From Erwinia sp. JUb26 (GTDB lineage Bacteria > Pseudomonadota > Gammaproteobacteria > Enterobacterales > Enterobacteriaceae), in NCBI RefSeq assembly GCF_003751505.1, contig NZ_RJVB01000006.1, positions 310,001 through 374,000 on the forward strand: DNA of 64,000 nt, given 5' to 3'. The position numbers and the translations under genes were made by a program. A model generated the notes under the pieces. That model had not been told where the DNA came from, did not search any database, and was given only the letters and a program-made list of their open reading frames with translations. How positions within the stretch are numbered: the stretch's first letter is position 1; each line of letters starts with the position of its first letter. Below, one piece after another: positions 9,173 through 18,739 of the stretch.

Positions 9173-11005
9173 TCAAAACGGAAACAAACGCGGAATCAAC
9201 AGCACGCTGACCACCATCACAATCAGCGTAAACGGCACACCCACCTTCACAAAATCAAAGAACCGATATCCGCCCGGCGCACAAACCAGCGTATTCACCG
9301 GCGATGACACCGGCGTCATAAACGCTGCCGATGCCGCCACGGCCACCACCATCGTAAAGGGATAAGGCGATACGCCCATCTGATGTGCAGCCGCCACGCC
9401 AATCGGTGCCATCAGCACCGCCGTAGCGGTATTGGAAATAAAAAGCCCGATCGTCGCACAAAGCACAAACAAACACACCAGCATCACCTGCGGACTGTGG
9501 CCTCCCGCCAGCTGCATCAGCCCGTCAACGATCAGCGTCACGCCGCCGGTCTTCTGTAGCGCCAGCGCGAAAGGCATCATCCCGATAATCAGAATCAGCC
9601 CCGGCCAGTGGATTGACCGCCACGCGCTTTCCGCATCAATACAGCGGAACTTGCCCATTAACAGACAGGCAATAATAGCGGCAATCGGATTGGGAATCTC
9701 CTCGGTCAGCATCATCGCCACCATCAGCGCCAGGCAGAACAGCGCATGCGGTGCCTGACTGCTGGCAGGAGCAACCTCATCGACCTCGGCAGGCAGATTC
9801 AGCACCATAAAATCACGCTGGGTCTGCTGCTGGATCTGGGCAATCTTTTTCCAGTCGCCCATTACCAGCAGAATATCGCCCAGTGCCAGCGGCTCATCGG
9901 TGAAGGCGTTCTCCAGCACCTCACTGCCGCGCCGCATTCCCACCACGCTGATGCCGTATCGCGAGCGAAACGCGATTTCGCGCAGGCTTTTTCCCTGCAG
10001 CGGTGAGTCGGCCAGCAGTGATACTTCGGCCATGCCGACGTCGCGGGCGCGATCGGAAAAATACTCACCACGCAGTACCATCGGTTCCAGCTGCTGGCTG
10101 GCGCAAAACTCCCGCAGATCGATCTCGGCGGCGGACATATCGATCAGCAGCACGTCGCCGCTACGAAACTCGGTGGTTCCGGTCACCGGCACCATCACCC
10201 GACGAAACTTTCGCCAGCGCTCAAGACCCACCACGCTGGCACCGAAGCGCTCGCGCAGCTGTAAATCATCCAGTCGATGCCCAATCAGCGGCGAGTCCGG
10301 GCGGATCGCCAGTCGACGAGCGCGGCCGCTTAACCGGTACTGATGGATGAGTTCGCGGAAGGTGCGCCGGGCCTGCCCGGGACGCTCGGCGGCGGCCGGC
10401 GTCACCAGCCAGAAACGCGCCAGCAGCATATAGCCAATGCCCAGCAGCAGAACCACCAGCCCAATCGGCGTGACCGCGAAAAAGCCGAAACCGTTCAGCC
10501 CCTCACGCACCAGCTCGCTGTTAACCACCAGGTTAGGCGGCGTGGCAACCAGCGTCATCATCCCGCTGATCAACCCGGCGAAGCTCAGCGGCATCATCAG
10601 GCGGCCGGGGGAACTGTTTATTTTGGCGGCCACGCTCAGCACCACCGGAATAAAAATCGCTACCACGCCGGTCGAACTCATGATCGCCCCCAGCCCGGCG
10701 ACGGTCAGCATCAGCAGCACCACCACGCGGCTTTCACTGTTGCCCGCGACTTTAATCAGCCACTCCCCTAGCTGAAGCGCCACGCCGGTGCGCACCAGCC
10801 CTTCACCAACGACAAACAGCGCGGCGATCAGGATCACGTTCGGATCGCTGAAGCCGAGCGTCGCCTCCTGCAGCGTCAGCGTGCCGCTCAACACAAAGGC
10901 AATAATCACCAGCAGCGCAACAACTTCCATGCGCAGCCTGCCGGTAATAAAAAGCATCACCACCATTGCCAGCAGGCAAAGTACCCAGAGCAGTTGATTG
11001 TTCAC
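9173..11005 (-). CDS. yfbS: Putative SLC13/DASS-family transporter YfbS with two RCK_C domains
   Basis: Inner-membrane transporter of 610 residues, the same length as E. coli YfbS and closely similar throughout. The layout is about six membrane segments (1-200), a cytoplasmic block with two RCK_C (TrkA-C) domains (about 215-400, containing [20 protein letters not shown] and [20 protein letters not shown]), then further membrane segments. The repeated signatures [13 protein letters not shown] (about 520) and [12 protein letters not shown] (about 570) are typical of the DASS fold; [13 protein letters not shown] and [13 protein letters not shown] mark the first half. The substrate is unknown. 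In E. coli it directly follows yfbR; here about 5 kb of accessory DNA intervenes. Confidence 0.93.
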   Translation of the reverse strand: MNNQLLWVLCLLAMVVMLFITGRLRMEVVALLVIIAFVLSGTLTLQEATLGFSDPNVILIAALFVVGEGLVRTGVALQLGEWLIKVAGNSESRVVVLLMLTVAGLGAIMSSTGVVAIFIPVVLSVAAKINSSPGRLMMPLSFAGLISGMMTLVATPPNLVVNSELVREGLNGFGFFAVTPIGLVVLLLGIGYMLLARFWLVTPAAAERPGQARRTFRELIHQYRLSGRARRLAIRPDSPLIGHRLDDLQLRERFGASVVGLERWRKFRRVMVPVTGTTEFRSGDVLLIDMSAAEIDLREFCASQQLEPMVLRGEYFSDRARDVGMAEVSLLADSPLQGKSLREIAFRSRYGISVVGMRRGSEVLENAFTDEPLALGDILLVMGDWKKIAQIQQQTQRDFMVLNLPAEVDEVAPASSQAPHALFCLALMVAMMLTEEIPNPIAAIIACLLMGKFRCIDAESAWRSIHWPGLILIIGMMPFALALQKTGGVTLIVDGLMQLAGGHSPQVMLVCLFVLCATIGLFISNTATAVLMAPIGVAAAHQMGVSPYPFTMVVAVAASAAFMTPVSSPVNTLVCAPGGYRFFDFVKVGVPFTLIVMVVSVLLIPRLFPF

Positions 11006-11049
11006 GGCGGATTCCCGTCATACGGCCACAATTGCCAACAGCATGACAT

Positions 11050-11074
11050 AAAAAAACCCCGCAATAGCGGGGTT
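11050..11074 (-). terminator. Rho-independent terminator after yfbT
   Basis: On the minus strand AACCCCGC-TATT-GCGGGGTT is followed by a run of T. It starts 11 bp past the yfbT stop and separates the yfbUT unit from yfbS. Confidence 0.92.
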
Positions 11075-11085
11075 AAATCAAGGGA

Positions 11086-11745
11086 TTAGTGCTTACGATG
11101 GACATTCACCGTCCCGTCAGGATCGCGGTGAACGATTAGCTCTTCCAGCGAGGTCAGAGCCATATCCACCTCGTTCAGGCGTGGCGAATCGGCAGGCGCG
11201 TTGACGGCCACCACGTGGCAGCCTGCGGCAAGGCCGGAAAGAATGCCCGCAGCGGCATCTTCCACCACCACGCACTCTTCCGGCTCCAGGCCCAGCAGAT
11301 GCGCCCCCAGCAGATAGGCATCGGGCTCCGGCTTTCCGCGTTCAACGCGCTCGGCGGTAACGAAAGCCTGCGGTTCCGGCAGCCCGGTAGCGCCATGACG
11401 GGCGCTGGCAACTGGCACAGAGCCGGAGGTTACGATAGCCCAGGGAATTTGCAGCTCATCGAGCGTTGCCAGCAGGGAAAGCGCCCCCGGTAACGCCACG
11501 ATACCGTCCGTGTCCTCAGCTTCCAGCCGCTCAAGGGCCAGAAACTCCTGCTGAACCTCTTCAGCCGAGGCACCCTGCATAAAGTGACGCAGTGAGGTGA
11601 TAGCCTGCTTGCCGTGGATAAAAGCCAGGATCTCTTCGGTCTCAATCCCCCGACGACGGCCCCAGTTACTCCAGGCGCGTTCAACAACCGCAAGGGAATC
11701 TACCAGCGTGCCATCCAGATCGAACAGAAAACCTTTACACTTCAC
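11086..11745 (-). CDS. yfbT: HAD-superfamily sugar phosphatase YfbT (HxpA)
   Basis: Cytosolic haloacid-dehalogenase-like hydrolase; the E. coli orthologue (HxpA) dephosphorylates hexitol and other sugar phosphates. The catalytic motif DLDGTLVDS (about residues 9-17) carries the nucleophile and acid/base aspartates; motif II is IVTSG (about 105), motif III lysine is in RGKPEPDAYL (about 140), and motif IV VVVEDAAAGI (about 160). I set the start at GTG 11745 (VKCKGFLFDLDG) because the family begins MRCKGF and GAGGAAG sits at the right distance; an in-frame ATG further upstream would overlap yfbU. It follows yfbU by 13 bp and is probably co-transcribed with it. Confidence 0.92.
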   Translation of the reverse strand: MKCKGFLFDLDGTLVDSLAVVERAWSNWGRRRGIETEEILAFIHGKQAITSLRHFMQGASAEEVQQEFLALERLEAEDTDGIVALPGALSLLATLDELQIPWAIVTSGSVPVASARHGATGLPEPQAFVTAERVERGKPEPDAYLLGAHLLGLEPEECVVVEDAAAGILSGLAAGCHVVAVNAPADSPRLNEVDMALTSLEELIVHRDPDGTVNVHRKH

Positions 11746-11758
11746 TGCGACTTCCTCA

Positions 11759-12253
11759 TCAGGCGTTAATGACTTGTGCGATTTCATTCGCACTCAAATG
11801 ATACTGTCGCGGACAATTGTGCCATACCGTAAGCATCCGTTGATACTTTTCCCACATCGGAACCTGTGCATCAAAGCGGTGGCTGCCGGCCGGGAAGTGC
11901 GTGTAGCGCCCTTCATGCTCGACCATAAAGCGCGTATAGCCAAGGTAGCGCCCTTCCGTGCTGCCATCGAAACCGAGAAACTGCAGCCTGCGCGGATCGA
12001 TATCCTGCGAATCTTTCAGATTACTCCAGGATATATGCAGCGCGTGATGCATCTCCATCATCGCCAGCAGCGTGCGGCATTCCGCCTCGGGTAGCTGGCT
12101 CAGTTCGCTGTCCAGTTCGCGCATCTGCAAACCATAGCCGCGCTTGATAATGGTCTGGCAGCGCTGATAGTGCGCGGCATTTTCGGCATCAAGCATGGCC
12201 ATGATCTGGTATTGATTGGAAAGAATTAAACGTTGGGCTGAGGTCATATCCAT
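11759..12253 (-). CDS. yfbU: UPF0304 protein YfbU
   Basis: Conserved cytosolic protein of 164 residues, exactly the length of E. coli YfbU and alignable throughout ([50 protein letters not shown]). Its molecular function is not established; overexpression of YfbU has been linked to growth effects in E. coli. A GGGAG ribosome site lies 7 nt before the ATG. The gene sits between yfbV (upstream, same strand, 144 bp away) and yfbT (13 bp). Confidence 0.94.
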   Translation of the reverse strand: MDMTSAQRLILSNQYQIMAMLDAENAAHYQRCQTIIKRGYGLQMRELDSELSQLPEAECRTLLAMMEMHHALHISWSNLKDSQDIDPRRLQFLGFDGSTEGRYLGYTRFMVEHEGRYTHFPAGSHRFDAQVPMWEKYQRMLTVWHNCPRQYHLSANEIAQVINA

Positions 12254-12397
12254 CGGGAGGCTCCCTGGTTGCGGAAATTATATTGTGGATAAGGATCTCA
12301 CAGCCGCGCGGGGAGCTTCTTTGATGCAAAACGGGTTTCCAGATGAAAACCCGTAAAGGGATAACTTAACACGTTAATCGATGATCAATCTTGAGGA

Positions 12398-12850
12398 TCA
12401 AAGATCGTCGAGGAAGGTTTTATCCAGCTGCTTAAACGCGCGCTTCAGCACGTCTGCCAGCGACTGATAGGTCGGCTTACCCTCTACGGGCGCAATCGCC
12501 TGACCCGCCGCCTGCAATTTTTCACGCACGTCGTGGAACCAGGATAATAAGGTCGGCGGCAGCGGGGTCACCGAACGCTTGCCCAGCCACCACAGCCCCT
12601 GCATCGGCAGGCTACAGGCAAACAGCGCCGTGGCCACTGCCGGACCCAGCTGGCCGCCCAGCGCGATTTGCCAGGTCAGGGTGAACACCGCCAGCGGCGG
12701 CATAAAGGCAATCGAGAAGCGGGTGGCGCGCGCCACCCGGTTTTCAGGAAACACGGGCGCAAGACGTTTATCGACGGGCCAGGTTTTCATATAGTGCTGC
12801 CCATTTTGGAACAGCTTGAACCAACCAACGGAGCCAGATTCATTCGCCAT
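12398..12850 (-). CDS. yfbV: UPF0208 membrane protein YfbV
   Basis: Small inner-membrane protein of 150 residues (151 in E. coli), with two hydrophobic helices around residues 43-65 and 68-90 ([23 protein letters not shown]) and a conserved basic/amphipathic C-terminus ending [11 protein letters not shown]. coli YfbV has been linked to chromosome organisation by excluding MatP from the Ori macrodomain. The ATG at 12850 (MANESGSV) is preferred over an in-frame TTG at 12862 because GAGG lies 6 nt upstream of the ATG. Transcribed divergently from ackA. Confidence 0.93.
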   Translation of the reverse strand: MANESGSVGWFKLFQNGQHYMKTWPVDKRLAPVFPENRVARATRFSIAFMPPLAVFTLTWQIALGGQLGPAVATALFACSLPMQGLWWLGKRSVTPLPPTLLSWFHDVREKLQAAGQAIAPVEGKPTYQSLADVLKRAFKQLDKTFLDDL

Positions 12851-13188
12851 AGCGGACCTCAACTTCAGAGATAAAAATTAAAAAAAAACCGCAATACACC
12901 AACTTTACATGACATTATTCAAAATATTTTGTCTTTGTGGGCCACTCTGGTTATCCTGAGCGCGTTTTCGACTCTGAACAGCAGGCAACTGCAATCAAGA
13001 AGGGTCGGTCCCAGAAAGATCGAACAGGATTTCAAAAAATCCCGTAAAATACCCAAAATTTTTTTACTGCCGGTCACTGTAAAGTTATCTTCAGTATGAC
13101 ATGTGTCATTAATGTACCAGCTTTCATGCGCTACGCTGATAGTCTGTTTGAGTTTTATTTCGCCACTTTTAAATAAATAGGACCTTCC
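12851..13188. promoter_or_regulatory. yfbV-ackA divergent promoter region
   Basis: 338 bp without a gene. It is AT-rich near yfbV (12890-12930) and again at 13025-13165. The ackA ribosome site (AGGA, 13180s) is followed by the ATG at 13189. E. coli ackA has several promoters in the equivalent region; I could not pin down individual -35/-10 pairs here. Confidence 0.5.
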
Positions 13189-14391
13189 ATGTCGAGTAAG
13201 TTAGTACTGGTTCTGAACTGCGGTAGTTCTTCCCTTAAGTTTGCCATCATCGATCCGGCAAACGGTGACGAATTCCTGTCAGGTTTAGCTGAATGCTTCC
13301 ACCTGCCGGAAGCCCGTATCAAATGGAAACTGGACGGCGCTAAACAGGAAGCGGCTCTGGGTGCCGGCGCGGCGCACAGTGAAGCACTAAACTTCATGGT
13401 TAAAACTATTCTGGCACAAAAACCAGAACTGTCAGCACAAATCGCGGCAATCGGCCACCGTATCGTTCACGGCGGTGAGAAGCTGACCCAGTCCGTGCTG
13501 ATCGACGATTCCGTTATCCAGGGCATCAAAGACGCCTCTGATTTCGCACCGCTGCACAACCCGGCACACCTGATCGGGATTGATGAAGCGCTGAAAAACT
13601 TCCCGCACCTGGCTGATAAAAACGTGGCCGTTTTTGACACCGCATTCCATCAGACCATGCCGGAAGAGTCTTACCTCTACGCCCTGCCGTACAAACTGTA
13701 TAAAGAACACGGCGTACGTCGCTACGGCGCGCACGGCACCAGCCACTACTATGTGACTCAGGAAGCGGCGAAGGTTCTGAACAAGCCGGTTGAAGATGTT
13801 AACATCATCACCTGCCACCTGGGCAACGGCGGTTCCGTTTCCGCTATCCGCAACGGCGTGTGCGTTGACACCTCAATGGGTCTGACCCCGCTGGAAGGCC
13901 TGGTCATGGGCACCCGCAGCGGCGATATCGATCCGGCCGTGGTGTTCTTCCTGCACGACACTATGGGCATGAACGTTGACGCCATTAACAAGCTGCTGAC
14001 CAAAGAGTCTGGCCTGCTGGGTCTGACCGAAGTCACCAGCGACTGCCGCTACGTGGAAGATAACTACGAAACCAAAGCCGATGCCAAACGTGCGATGGAC
14101 GTTTACTGCCACCGTCTGGCCAAATATATCGGTGCCTACACCGCACTGATGGATGGCCGCCTGGATGCGGTTATCTTCACCGGCGGTATCGGTGAAAACG
14201 CCGCAATGGTGCGCGAGCTGTCGCTGGGTAAACTGGCGCTGCTGGGCTTCGAGGTTGACCACGAACGCAACCTGGCCGCCCGCTTCGGCAAATCGGGCTT
14301 CATCAACAAAGAAGGTACCCGTCCGGCCATCGTGATCCCAACCAATGAAGAGTTGGTTATCGCGCAGGACGCAGCCCGCCTGACCGCTTAA
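13189..14391 (+). CDS. ackA: Acetate kinase AckA
   Basis: Converts acetyl phosphate and ADP to acetate and ATP, the second step of the Pta-AckA overflow and fermentation route; the acetyl-phosphate pool also drives protein acetylation and response-regulator phosphorylation. The 400 residues match E. coli AckA in length and nearly in sequence. The ASKHA-fold phosphate-binding motif [12 protein letters not shown] (8-19), IGHRIVHGG (about 87-95), [12 protein letters not shown] (about 206) and [10 protein letters not shown] (about 328) are intact. It is followed after 137 bp by pta, with a hairpin in the gap that may attenuate read-through. Confidence 0.98.
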   Translation: MSSKLVLVLNCGSSSLKFAIIDPANGDEFLSGLAECFHLPEARIKWKLDGAKQEAALGAGAAHSEALNFMVKTILAQKPELSAQIAAIGHRIVHGGEKLTQSVLIDDSVIQGIKDASDFAPLHNPAHLIGIDEALKNFPHLADKNVAVFDTAFHQTMPEESYLYALPYKLYKEHGVRRYGAHGTSHYYVTQEAAKVLNKPVEDVNIITCHLGNGGSVSAIRNGVCVDTSMGLTPLEGLVMGTRSGDIDPAVVFFLHDTMGMNVDAINKLLTKESGLLGLTEVTSDCRYVEDNYETKADAKRAMDVYCHRLAKYIGAYTALMDGRLDAVIFTGGIGENAAMVRELSLGKLALLGFEVDHERNLAARFGKSGFINKEGTRPAIVIPTNEELVIAQDAARLTA

Positions 14392-14400
14392 TTTACCAAT

Positions 14401-14431
14401 CTCCGTCAGCTCAGGCTGACGGAGTTGTTTT
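14401..14431 (+). terminator. Intercistronic hairpin between ackA and pta
   Basis: CTCCGTCAG and CTGACGGAG form a 9-bp stem around a 6-nt loop (14401-14424), followed by TTGTTTT. It looks like a partial terminator that would lower pta relative to ackA; pta may also have its own promoter in the remaining gap. Confidence 0.65.
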
Positions 14432-14528
14432 CAGACAGCAGAAGTTACGCTATAGCCCTGCTTTACGCTGCAAACATGCCTTCAGCAAAGATGCAGACAG
14501 ATAAACGCAGGCTATAAGAGAGGTTATC

Positions 14529-16673
14529 GTGTCTCGTACTATTATGTTGATCCCTACCGGCACCAGCGTCGGCCTGACCAGCGTCAGCCTGGGCGTTATC
14601 CGTGCTATGGAACGTAAAGGCGTTCGCCTGAGCGTGTTCAAACCGATCGCCCAGCCGCGTACCGGCGGCAATGCCCCCGATCAAACCACCACCATCATCC
14701 GCAAAAACTCCAGCATCCCGGCCGCCGAGCCGCTGGCAATGAGCCGCGTGGAATCTCTGCTGGGCTCCAACCAGCAGGACGTGCTGATGGAAGAGATCAT
14801 CGCCCGCTACCACGAAAACACCCGCGATGCGGAAGTGGTGCTGGTGGAAGGTCTGGTGCCAACGCGCAAGCATCAGTTCGCGCAGTCGCTGAACTATGAA
14901 ATCGCGAAAACGTTGAACGCTGAAATCGTCTTCGTGATGTCGCTGGGCAACGACTCCCCGGCGCAGCTGAAAGAGCGCATCGAGCTGACCCAAAGCAGCT
15001 TCGGCGGCAGCAAGAATAAAAACATTACCGGCGTGATCATCAACAAGCTGAACGCCCCGGTGGACGAACAGGGCCGTACTCGCCCGGATCTGTCCGAAAT
15101 CTTCGATGACTCGAACAAAGCCAGCGTCGCCAACATCGATCCAAAGCAGCTGTTTGCCAACAGCCCGCTGCCGGTTCTGGGCTGCGTGCCGTGGAGCTTC
15201 GAGCTGATCGCCACTCGCGCTATCGATATGTGCCGTCACCTGAACGCGCGTATCGTTAACGAAGGCGATATCCAGACCCGCCGCATCAAGTCGGTGACCT
15301 TCTGCGCGCGCAGCCTGCCGCATATGCTGGAGCATTTCCGCCCTGGCTCGCTGCTGGTGACCTCCGCAGACCGTCCGGACGTGCTGGTTGCCGCCTGTCT
15401 GGCCGCAATGAACGGTATTGATATCGGTGCGATTCTGCTTACCGGTGGCTATGCCATTGACGCGCCAATCCAGAAGCTGTGCGAGCGCGCCTTCCAGACC
15501 GGCCTGCCGGTATTTATGGTCGATACCAACACCTGGCAGACCTCTCTGAGCCTGCAGAGCTTCAACCTGGAAGTGCCAACTGACGATACCCAGCGTATTG
15601 AGCGCGTGCAGGAATACGTTGCCAGCCACATCGACGCCGAGTGGGTCGAGTCGCTGACTGCCGCGTCCGAGCGCAGCCGTCGCCTGTCTCCGCCAGCCTT
15701 CCGTTACCAGCTGACCGAGCTGGCGCGTAAAGCCGGTAAGCGTATCGTTCTGCCGGAAGGCGACGAGCCGCGTACCGTGAAAGCGGCAGCTATCTGTGCC
15801 GAGCGCGGCATCGCCACCTGTATTCTTCTGGGTAACCCGGAAGAGATCCAGCGTGTAGCGGCAGCGCAGGGCGTTGAGCTGGGCAAAGGTATTGAGATTG
15901 TTGACCCGGAAGTGGTGCGTGAAAACTACGTTGCTCGTCTGGTTGAGCTGCGTAAGAGCAAGGGCATGACCGAAGTGGTTGCGCAGGAGCAGCTGGAAGA
16001 CAACGTGATGCTCGGCACCATGATGCTGGAAGCGAGTGAAGTTGACGGTCTGGTTTCCGGTGCGGTTCACACCACGGCGAACACCATTCGTCCACCGCTG
16101 CAGCTGATCAAAACGGCACCAAACAGTTCGCTGGTTTCGTCCGTATTCTTCATGCTGCTGCCTGAGCAGGTGCTGGTTTACGGCGACTGCGCCATCAACC
16201 CGGATCCAAACCCGGAGCAGCTGGCCGAGATCGCCATTCAGTCAGCGGATTCTGCGATGGCCTTCGGCATAGAGCCGCGCGTTGCAATGATCTCCTACTC
16301 CACCGGGAACTCCGGTGCCGGTAGCGACGTTGAGAAAGTGCGCGAAGCGACTCGTATCGCACAGGAAAAACGCCCGGATCTGGTAATCGATGGCCCGCTG
16401 CAGTATGACGCCGCGATCATGGACGATGTTGCCAAGTCTAAGGCACCAAACTCCCCGGTTGCCGGCCGTGCTACCGTGTTTATCTTCCCGGATCTGAACA
16501 CCGGTAACACCACGTACAAAGCGGTACAGCGTTCTGCGGACCTGATTTCCATCGGTCCAATGCTGCAGGGTATGCGTAAGCCGGTGAACGACCTGTCTCG
16601 CGGTGCGCTGGTGGATGATATTGTCTACACCATCGCACTGACGGCGATTCAGTCAAAGCAGGCTGAAGGCTGA
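14529..16673 (+). CDS. pta: Phosphate acetyltransferase Pta
   Basis: Catalyses acetyl-CoA + phosphate to acetyl phosphate + CoA. The 714 residues match the long enterobacterial form, with an N-terminal P-loop-like/DRTGG regulatory region (about 1-390; [19 protein letters not shown]) and a C-terminal PTA_PTB catalytic domain (about 392-714; [54 protein letters not shown]). The start is GTG at 14529 with AGAGAGG upstream, as in E. coli. It is the second gene of the acetate module and ends with a good terminator. Confidence 0.98.
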   Translation: MSRTIMLIPTGTSVGLTSVSLGVIRAMERKGVRLSVFKPIAQPRTGGNAPDQTTTIIRKNSSIPAAEPLAMSRVESLLGSNQQDVLMEEIIARYHENTRDAEVVLVEGLVPTRKHQFAQSLNYEIAKTLNAEIVFVMSLGNDSPAQLKERIELTQSSFGGSKNKNITGVIINKLNAPVDEQGRTRPDLSEIFDDSNKASVANIDPKQLFANSPLPVLGCVPWSFELIATRAIDMCRHLNARIVNEGDIQTRRIKSVTFCARSLPHMLEHFRPGSLLVTSADRPDVLVAACLAAMNGIDIGAILLTGGYAIDAPIQKLCERAFQTGLPVFMVDTNTWQTSLSLQSFNLEVPTDDTQRIERVQEYVASHIDAEWVESLTAASERSRRLSPPAFRYQLTELARKAGKRIVLPEGDEPRTVKAAAICAERGIATCILLGNPEEIQRVAAAQGVELGKGIEIVDPEVVRENYVARLVELRKSKGMTEVVAQEQLEDNVMLGTMMLEASEVDGLVSGAVHTTANTIRPPLQLIKTAPNSSLVSSVFFMLLPEQVLVYGDCAINPDPNPEQLAEIAIQSADSAMAFGIEPRVAMISYSTGNSGAGSDVEKVREATRIAQEKRPDLVIDGPLQYDAAIMDDVAKSKAPNSPVAGRATVFIFPDLNTGNTTYKAVQRSADLISIGPMLQGMRKPVNDLSRGALVDDIVYTIALTAIQSKQAEG

Positions 16674-16722
16674 TTCAGGGCGTGATGCTGTAGCGGGTCT
16701 TAGGGCGTGATGCAGTTCGATT

Positions 16723-16757
16723 AAAGCCGTTATCCTTTGGGATAGCGGCTTTTTTTA
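16723..16757 (+). terminator. Rho-independent terminator of pta
   Basis: AGCCGTTATCC and GGATAGCGGCT (16725-16735/16740-16750, one G-T wobble) form a stem followed by six or more T, 50 bp after the pta stop. Confidence 0.92.
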
Positions 16758-16790
16758 TGGCTGGTGTTTGGATGACAGGGCTTATTATCT

Positions 16791-16850
16791 GGATGTTTTC
16801 GCTGCGGTTTGGATATTGTCGCTGCGGTTTGGATGTTTTTGCTGCGGTTT
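16791..16850 (+). repeat. Three tandem copies of a 20-bp repeat
   Basis: The unit GGATGTTTTCGCTGCGGTTT is repeated at 16791-16810, 16811-16830 and 16831-16850 with one to three changes per copy (GGATATTGTC and GGATGTTTTT in units 2 and 3). It starts about 35 bp after the pta terminator. Confidence 0.9.
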
Positions 16851-16885
16851 CTGGGGATAGGTGCCCAGCCCTGGCGGCGGCTGCC

Positions 16886-17046
16886 GGGCGGTCCTCGCGC
16901 CACGCGCTGCGTGGTGCCTTCGGTTACAGCTGCTGGCCGCCCGGACCGGCGGAGACGATACATCCATGTATCGACCCCGCCTGACGCCAGCCTCCCTGCT
17001 GGCATCTCCTGGCCATCAGCTTCCACCTCAGCGCTGCGGATTGTCC
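16886..17046 (+). repeat. Intergenic repeat family, copy B1
   Basis: Bounded by GGGCGGTCCTCGCGCCACG (from 16886) and CAGCGCTGCGGATTGTCC (17029-17046), the same ordered boundary words as copy A1. It has a perfect palindrome, CGATACAT-CC-ATGTATCG (16956-16973), in the middle. Confidence 0.75.
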
Positions 17047-17257
17047 TTCAGCCGCCGCCAGGGCTGTGCCACCTTCAGTCTTTCTTCGTCGCTTTTAAAG
17101 ATCACCGAACAGGCCAGCCTTCATGTCTGAAAATCCGAGTTCTGAATAAAAAAGAGAAACTCGGTCGGCACCGCACCACGCCGCACATCATCGGCTGGCA
17201 TCTGCTATCGCCAGGAAATATCAGGGATATCTTTTTACCTGATGACCGCTCGACACT

Positions 17258-17313
17258 CGCGGCGCTGACGAACGTAGTGAGGGCACCACGCAACGCGTGG
17301 CGCGAGGACCGCC
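17258..17313 (-). repeat. Intergenic repeat family, copy B2 (inverted, truncated)
   Basis: The reverse complement reads CTCACTACGTTCGTCAGCG, GGGCACCACGCAACGCG and GGCGGTCCTCGCGCC across this interval; it matches copy B1 near its left end and copy A1 in its CACTTCGCTCGTCAG part. The second boundary word (CAGCGCTGCGGATTG) is missing, so the copy is partial. Confidence 0.65.
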
Positions 17314-17363
17314 AGACGGGGCAACCACCCGTCAGCGCAGGCACCACGGCAGCAGCTAACCCG

Positions 17364-18452
17364 CTACTGTAACATCACGTCCAGCGCCCGCAGGTGCTCA
17401 GGCTGCCAGGAAAGCATCACCTCGCTGCCCGGCTGCCAGCGGCTGTCCATTTTTGCCGGCGACAGCTTCACCATAAAGCCCCCCTGACCGGCCACCTCGG
17501 TCAGCATACGCACATGGTCGCCAAGGTAGATAAACTGCTGAATTTTCGCCTTAACCTGCTGATCGCCCGCCGCCGGGGCGTTAACGTTAATGCGTTCCGG
17601 CCGGATGCTGAGCTGGATTTTTTTACCCGGCGAACTGGGCCGCACTTTCAGCGCGCTGAGCTGACAGCCGTCATCGAGCTGAACGCGATAATACTCCCCT
17701 TCAGCGCGCAGCTGGGTAGCCAGCAGGCTGTTGTTTTCGCCGATAAATCCGGCCACGAAGGCGTTATCGGGCTGCTCATAAAGCTTACCCGGGCTGTCCA
17801 TCTGCTGGATCATACCGTCGTTAAACACCGCCACCCGATCCGACATGGTCATCGCCTCGCTCTGATCGTGGGTTACGTAAACGATAGTCAGGCCAAGCAT
17901 CTGATGCAGCTGCTTAATTTCCAGCTGCATATGTTCGCGCAGCTGCTTATCCAGCGCACCCAGCGGTTCATCCATCAGCACCAGCTTCGGCTCAAATACC
18001 AGCGCCCTGGCCAGCGCCACGCGCTGCTGCTGCCCGCCCGACATCTGTGCCGGATAGCGATCCGCCAGCGAAGTGAGCTTAATCATATCCAGAATGCGAC
18101 TAACCCGCTCTTTAATATCCGCCTTGCTGAGCCGGCGAATCGACAGCGGGAAAGCCAGGTTTTCCGCCACGGTCATATGCGGAAACAGCGCATAATTCTG
18201 AAAAACCATACCGATATCACGCTGGTGCGGCGGCAGCGTATGCAGCGGTTTTTCACGCAGATAAATCTCCCCGTCGCTCGGGGTTTCAAATCCGGCCAGC
18301 ATCATCAGACTGGTGGTTTTCCCCGAACCGGAAGGCCCAAGGAGGGTGAGAAATTCCCCCTCATGCACGTCCAGATTCAGGTTGCGAACGACCAGCTTTT
18401 CGCCATCGTAGCTCTTTTTGATGTTCTTAAAACTCACCAGCGATCTCATCAT
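17364..18452 (-). CDS. PotA-type ABC transporter ATPase (putative GABA/polyamine import)
   Basis: Nucleotide-binding subunit of a spermidine/putrescine-type importer, 362 residues. Walker A is GPSGSGKTTS (about 39-48), Q-loop VFQNYALFPH (about 83-92), signature [15 protein letters not shown] (about 137-151), Walker B VLMDEPLGALD (about 157-167) and H-loop THDQSEA; a TOBE_2-type domain fills the C-terminal third (IRPERINV). No other NBD gene is near the SBP-permease operon at 21704-24913, so this is very probably its ATPase, although it lies on the other strand beyond the MocR gene. Start is ATG 18452, or ATG 18449. Confidence 0.85.
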   Translation of the reverse strand: MMRSLVSFKNIKKSYDGEKLVVRNLNLDVHEGEFLTLLGPSGSGKTTSLMMLAGFETPSDGEIYLREKPLHTLPPHQRDIGMVFQNYALFPHMTVAENLAFPLSIRRLSKADIKERVSRILDMIKLTSLADRYPAQMSGGQQQRVALARALVFEPKLVLMDEPLGALDKQLREHMQLEIKQLHQMLGLTIVYVTHDQSEAMTMSDRVAVFNDGMIQQMDSPGKLYEQPDNAFVAGFIGENNSLLATQLRAEGEYYRVQLDDGCQLSALKVRPSSPGKKIQLSIRPERINVNAPAAGDQQVKAKIQQFIYLGDHVRMLTEVAGQGGFMVKLSPAKMDSRWQPGSEVMLSWQPEHLRALDVMLQ

Positions 18453-18739
18453 TTTTGTCTCGTCGAAGCGGGAAATTTATCCCAGGCACGCTTTATGCAT
18501 TACTCACACCGGGCGCATCCTCTGGGTGGCTCTTTTTTAGCTCTACCACAACAAATTTCGCTTCGACAAGCAGAATTTGACAAAAAACGAAAAAAACAAG
18601 CCTGAGAGATAATTCTTCAGGCTATTGTTTTCTATTGTATTTTTTAAATTAAACCAGACTCAGCCCCGTTCTCTTCCCGCAGAAACAGGCTAACGATCGG
18701 CCCGCACCACGCAGGTGCACAGCCCCTGCCCTTTGCCGC
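18453..18739. promoter_or_regulatory. Promoter region of the PotA-type ATPase gene
   Basis: 287 bp between the MocR gene and the ATPase gene, both on the minus strand. It holds the MocR-gene terminator (18588-18623) and an inverted repeat of 9 bp, GTCGAAGCG (18462-18470) and CGCTTCGAC (18559-18567), each flanked on the outer-to-inner side by AAATT-like sequence. The inverted pair could be a binding site for the neighbouring MocR regulator; this is a guess. Confidence 0.4.
18588..18623 (-). terminator. Rho-independent terminator of the MocR gene
   Basis: On the minus strand AGCCTGA and TCAGGCT (18617-18623/18599-18605) form a stem with an 11-nt loop, followed by TGTTTTTTTCG. Confidence 0.85.

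Larger units (their letters stand above)
16758..17363. other. Gene-free repeat-rich region after pta
   Basis: About 600 bp with no supportable gene. It contains a 20-bp triplicate, then two copies of the intergenic repeat family facing each other, with a short AT-richer segment (17080-17160) between them. It marks the junction between the conserved ackA-pta block and the accessory GABA/polyamine block; E. coli has yfcC here. Confidence 0.7.

Noticed and set aside
8217..9176. Several long open frames on both strands in the repeat region
   Set aside because: They repeat the same peptide because of the 102-bp duplication, lack ribosome sites and show no known domain; treated as artefacts.
14463..16070. 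Long open frame antisense to pta
   Set aside because: Shadow of the pta reading frame in high-GC DNA; His/Gln/Val-rich composition typical of such shadows and no recognisable domain.
16723..17363. Small protein genes between pta and the ABC ATPase gene
   Set aside because: Open frames here follow repeat composition and have no ribosome sites or recognised products.
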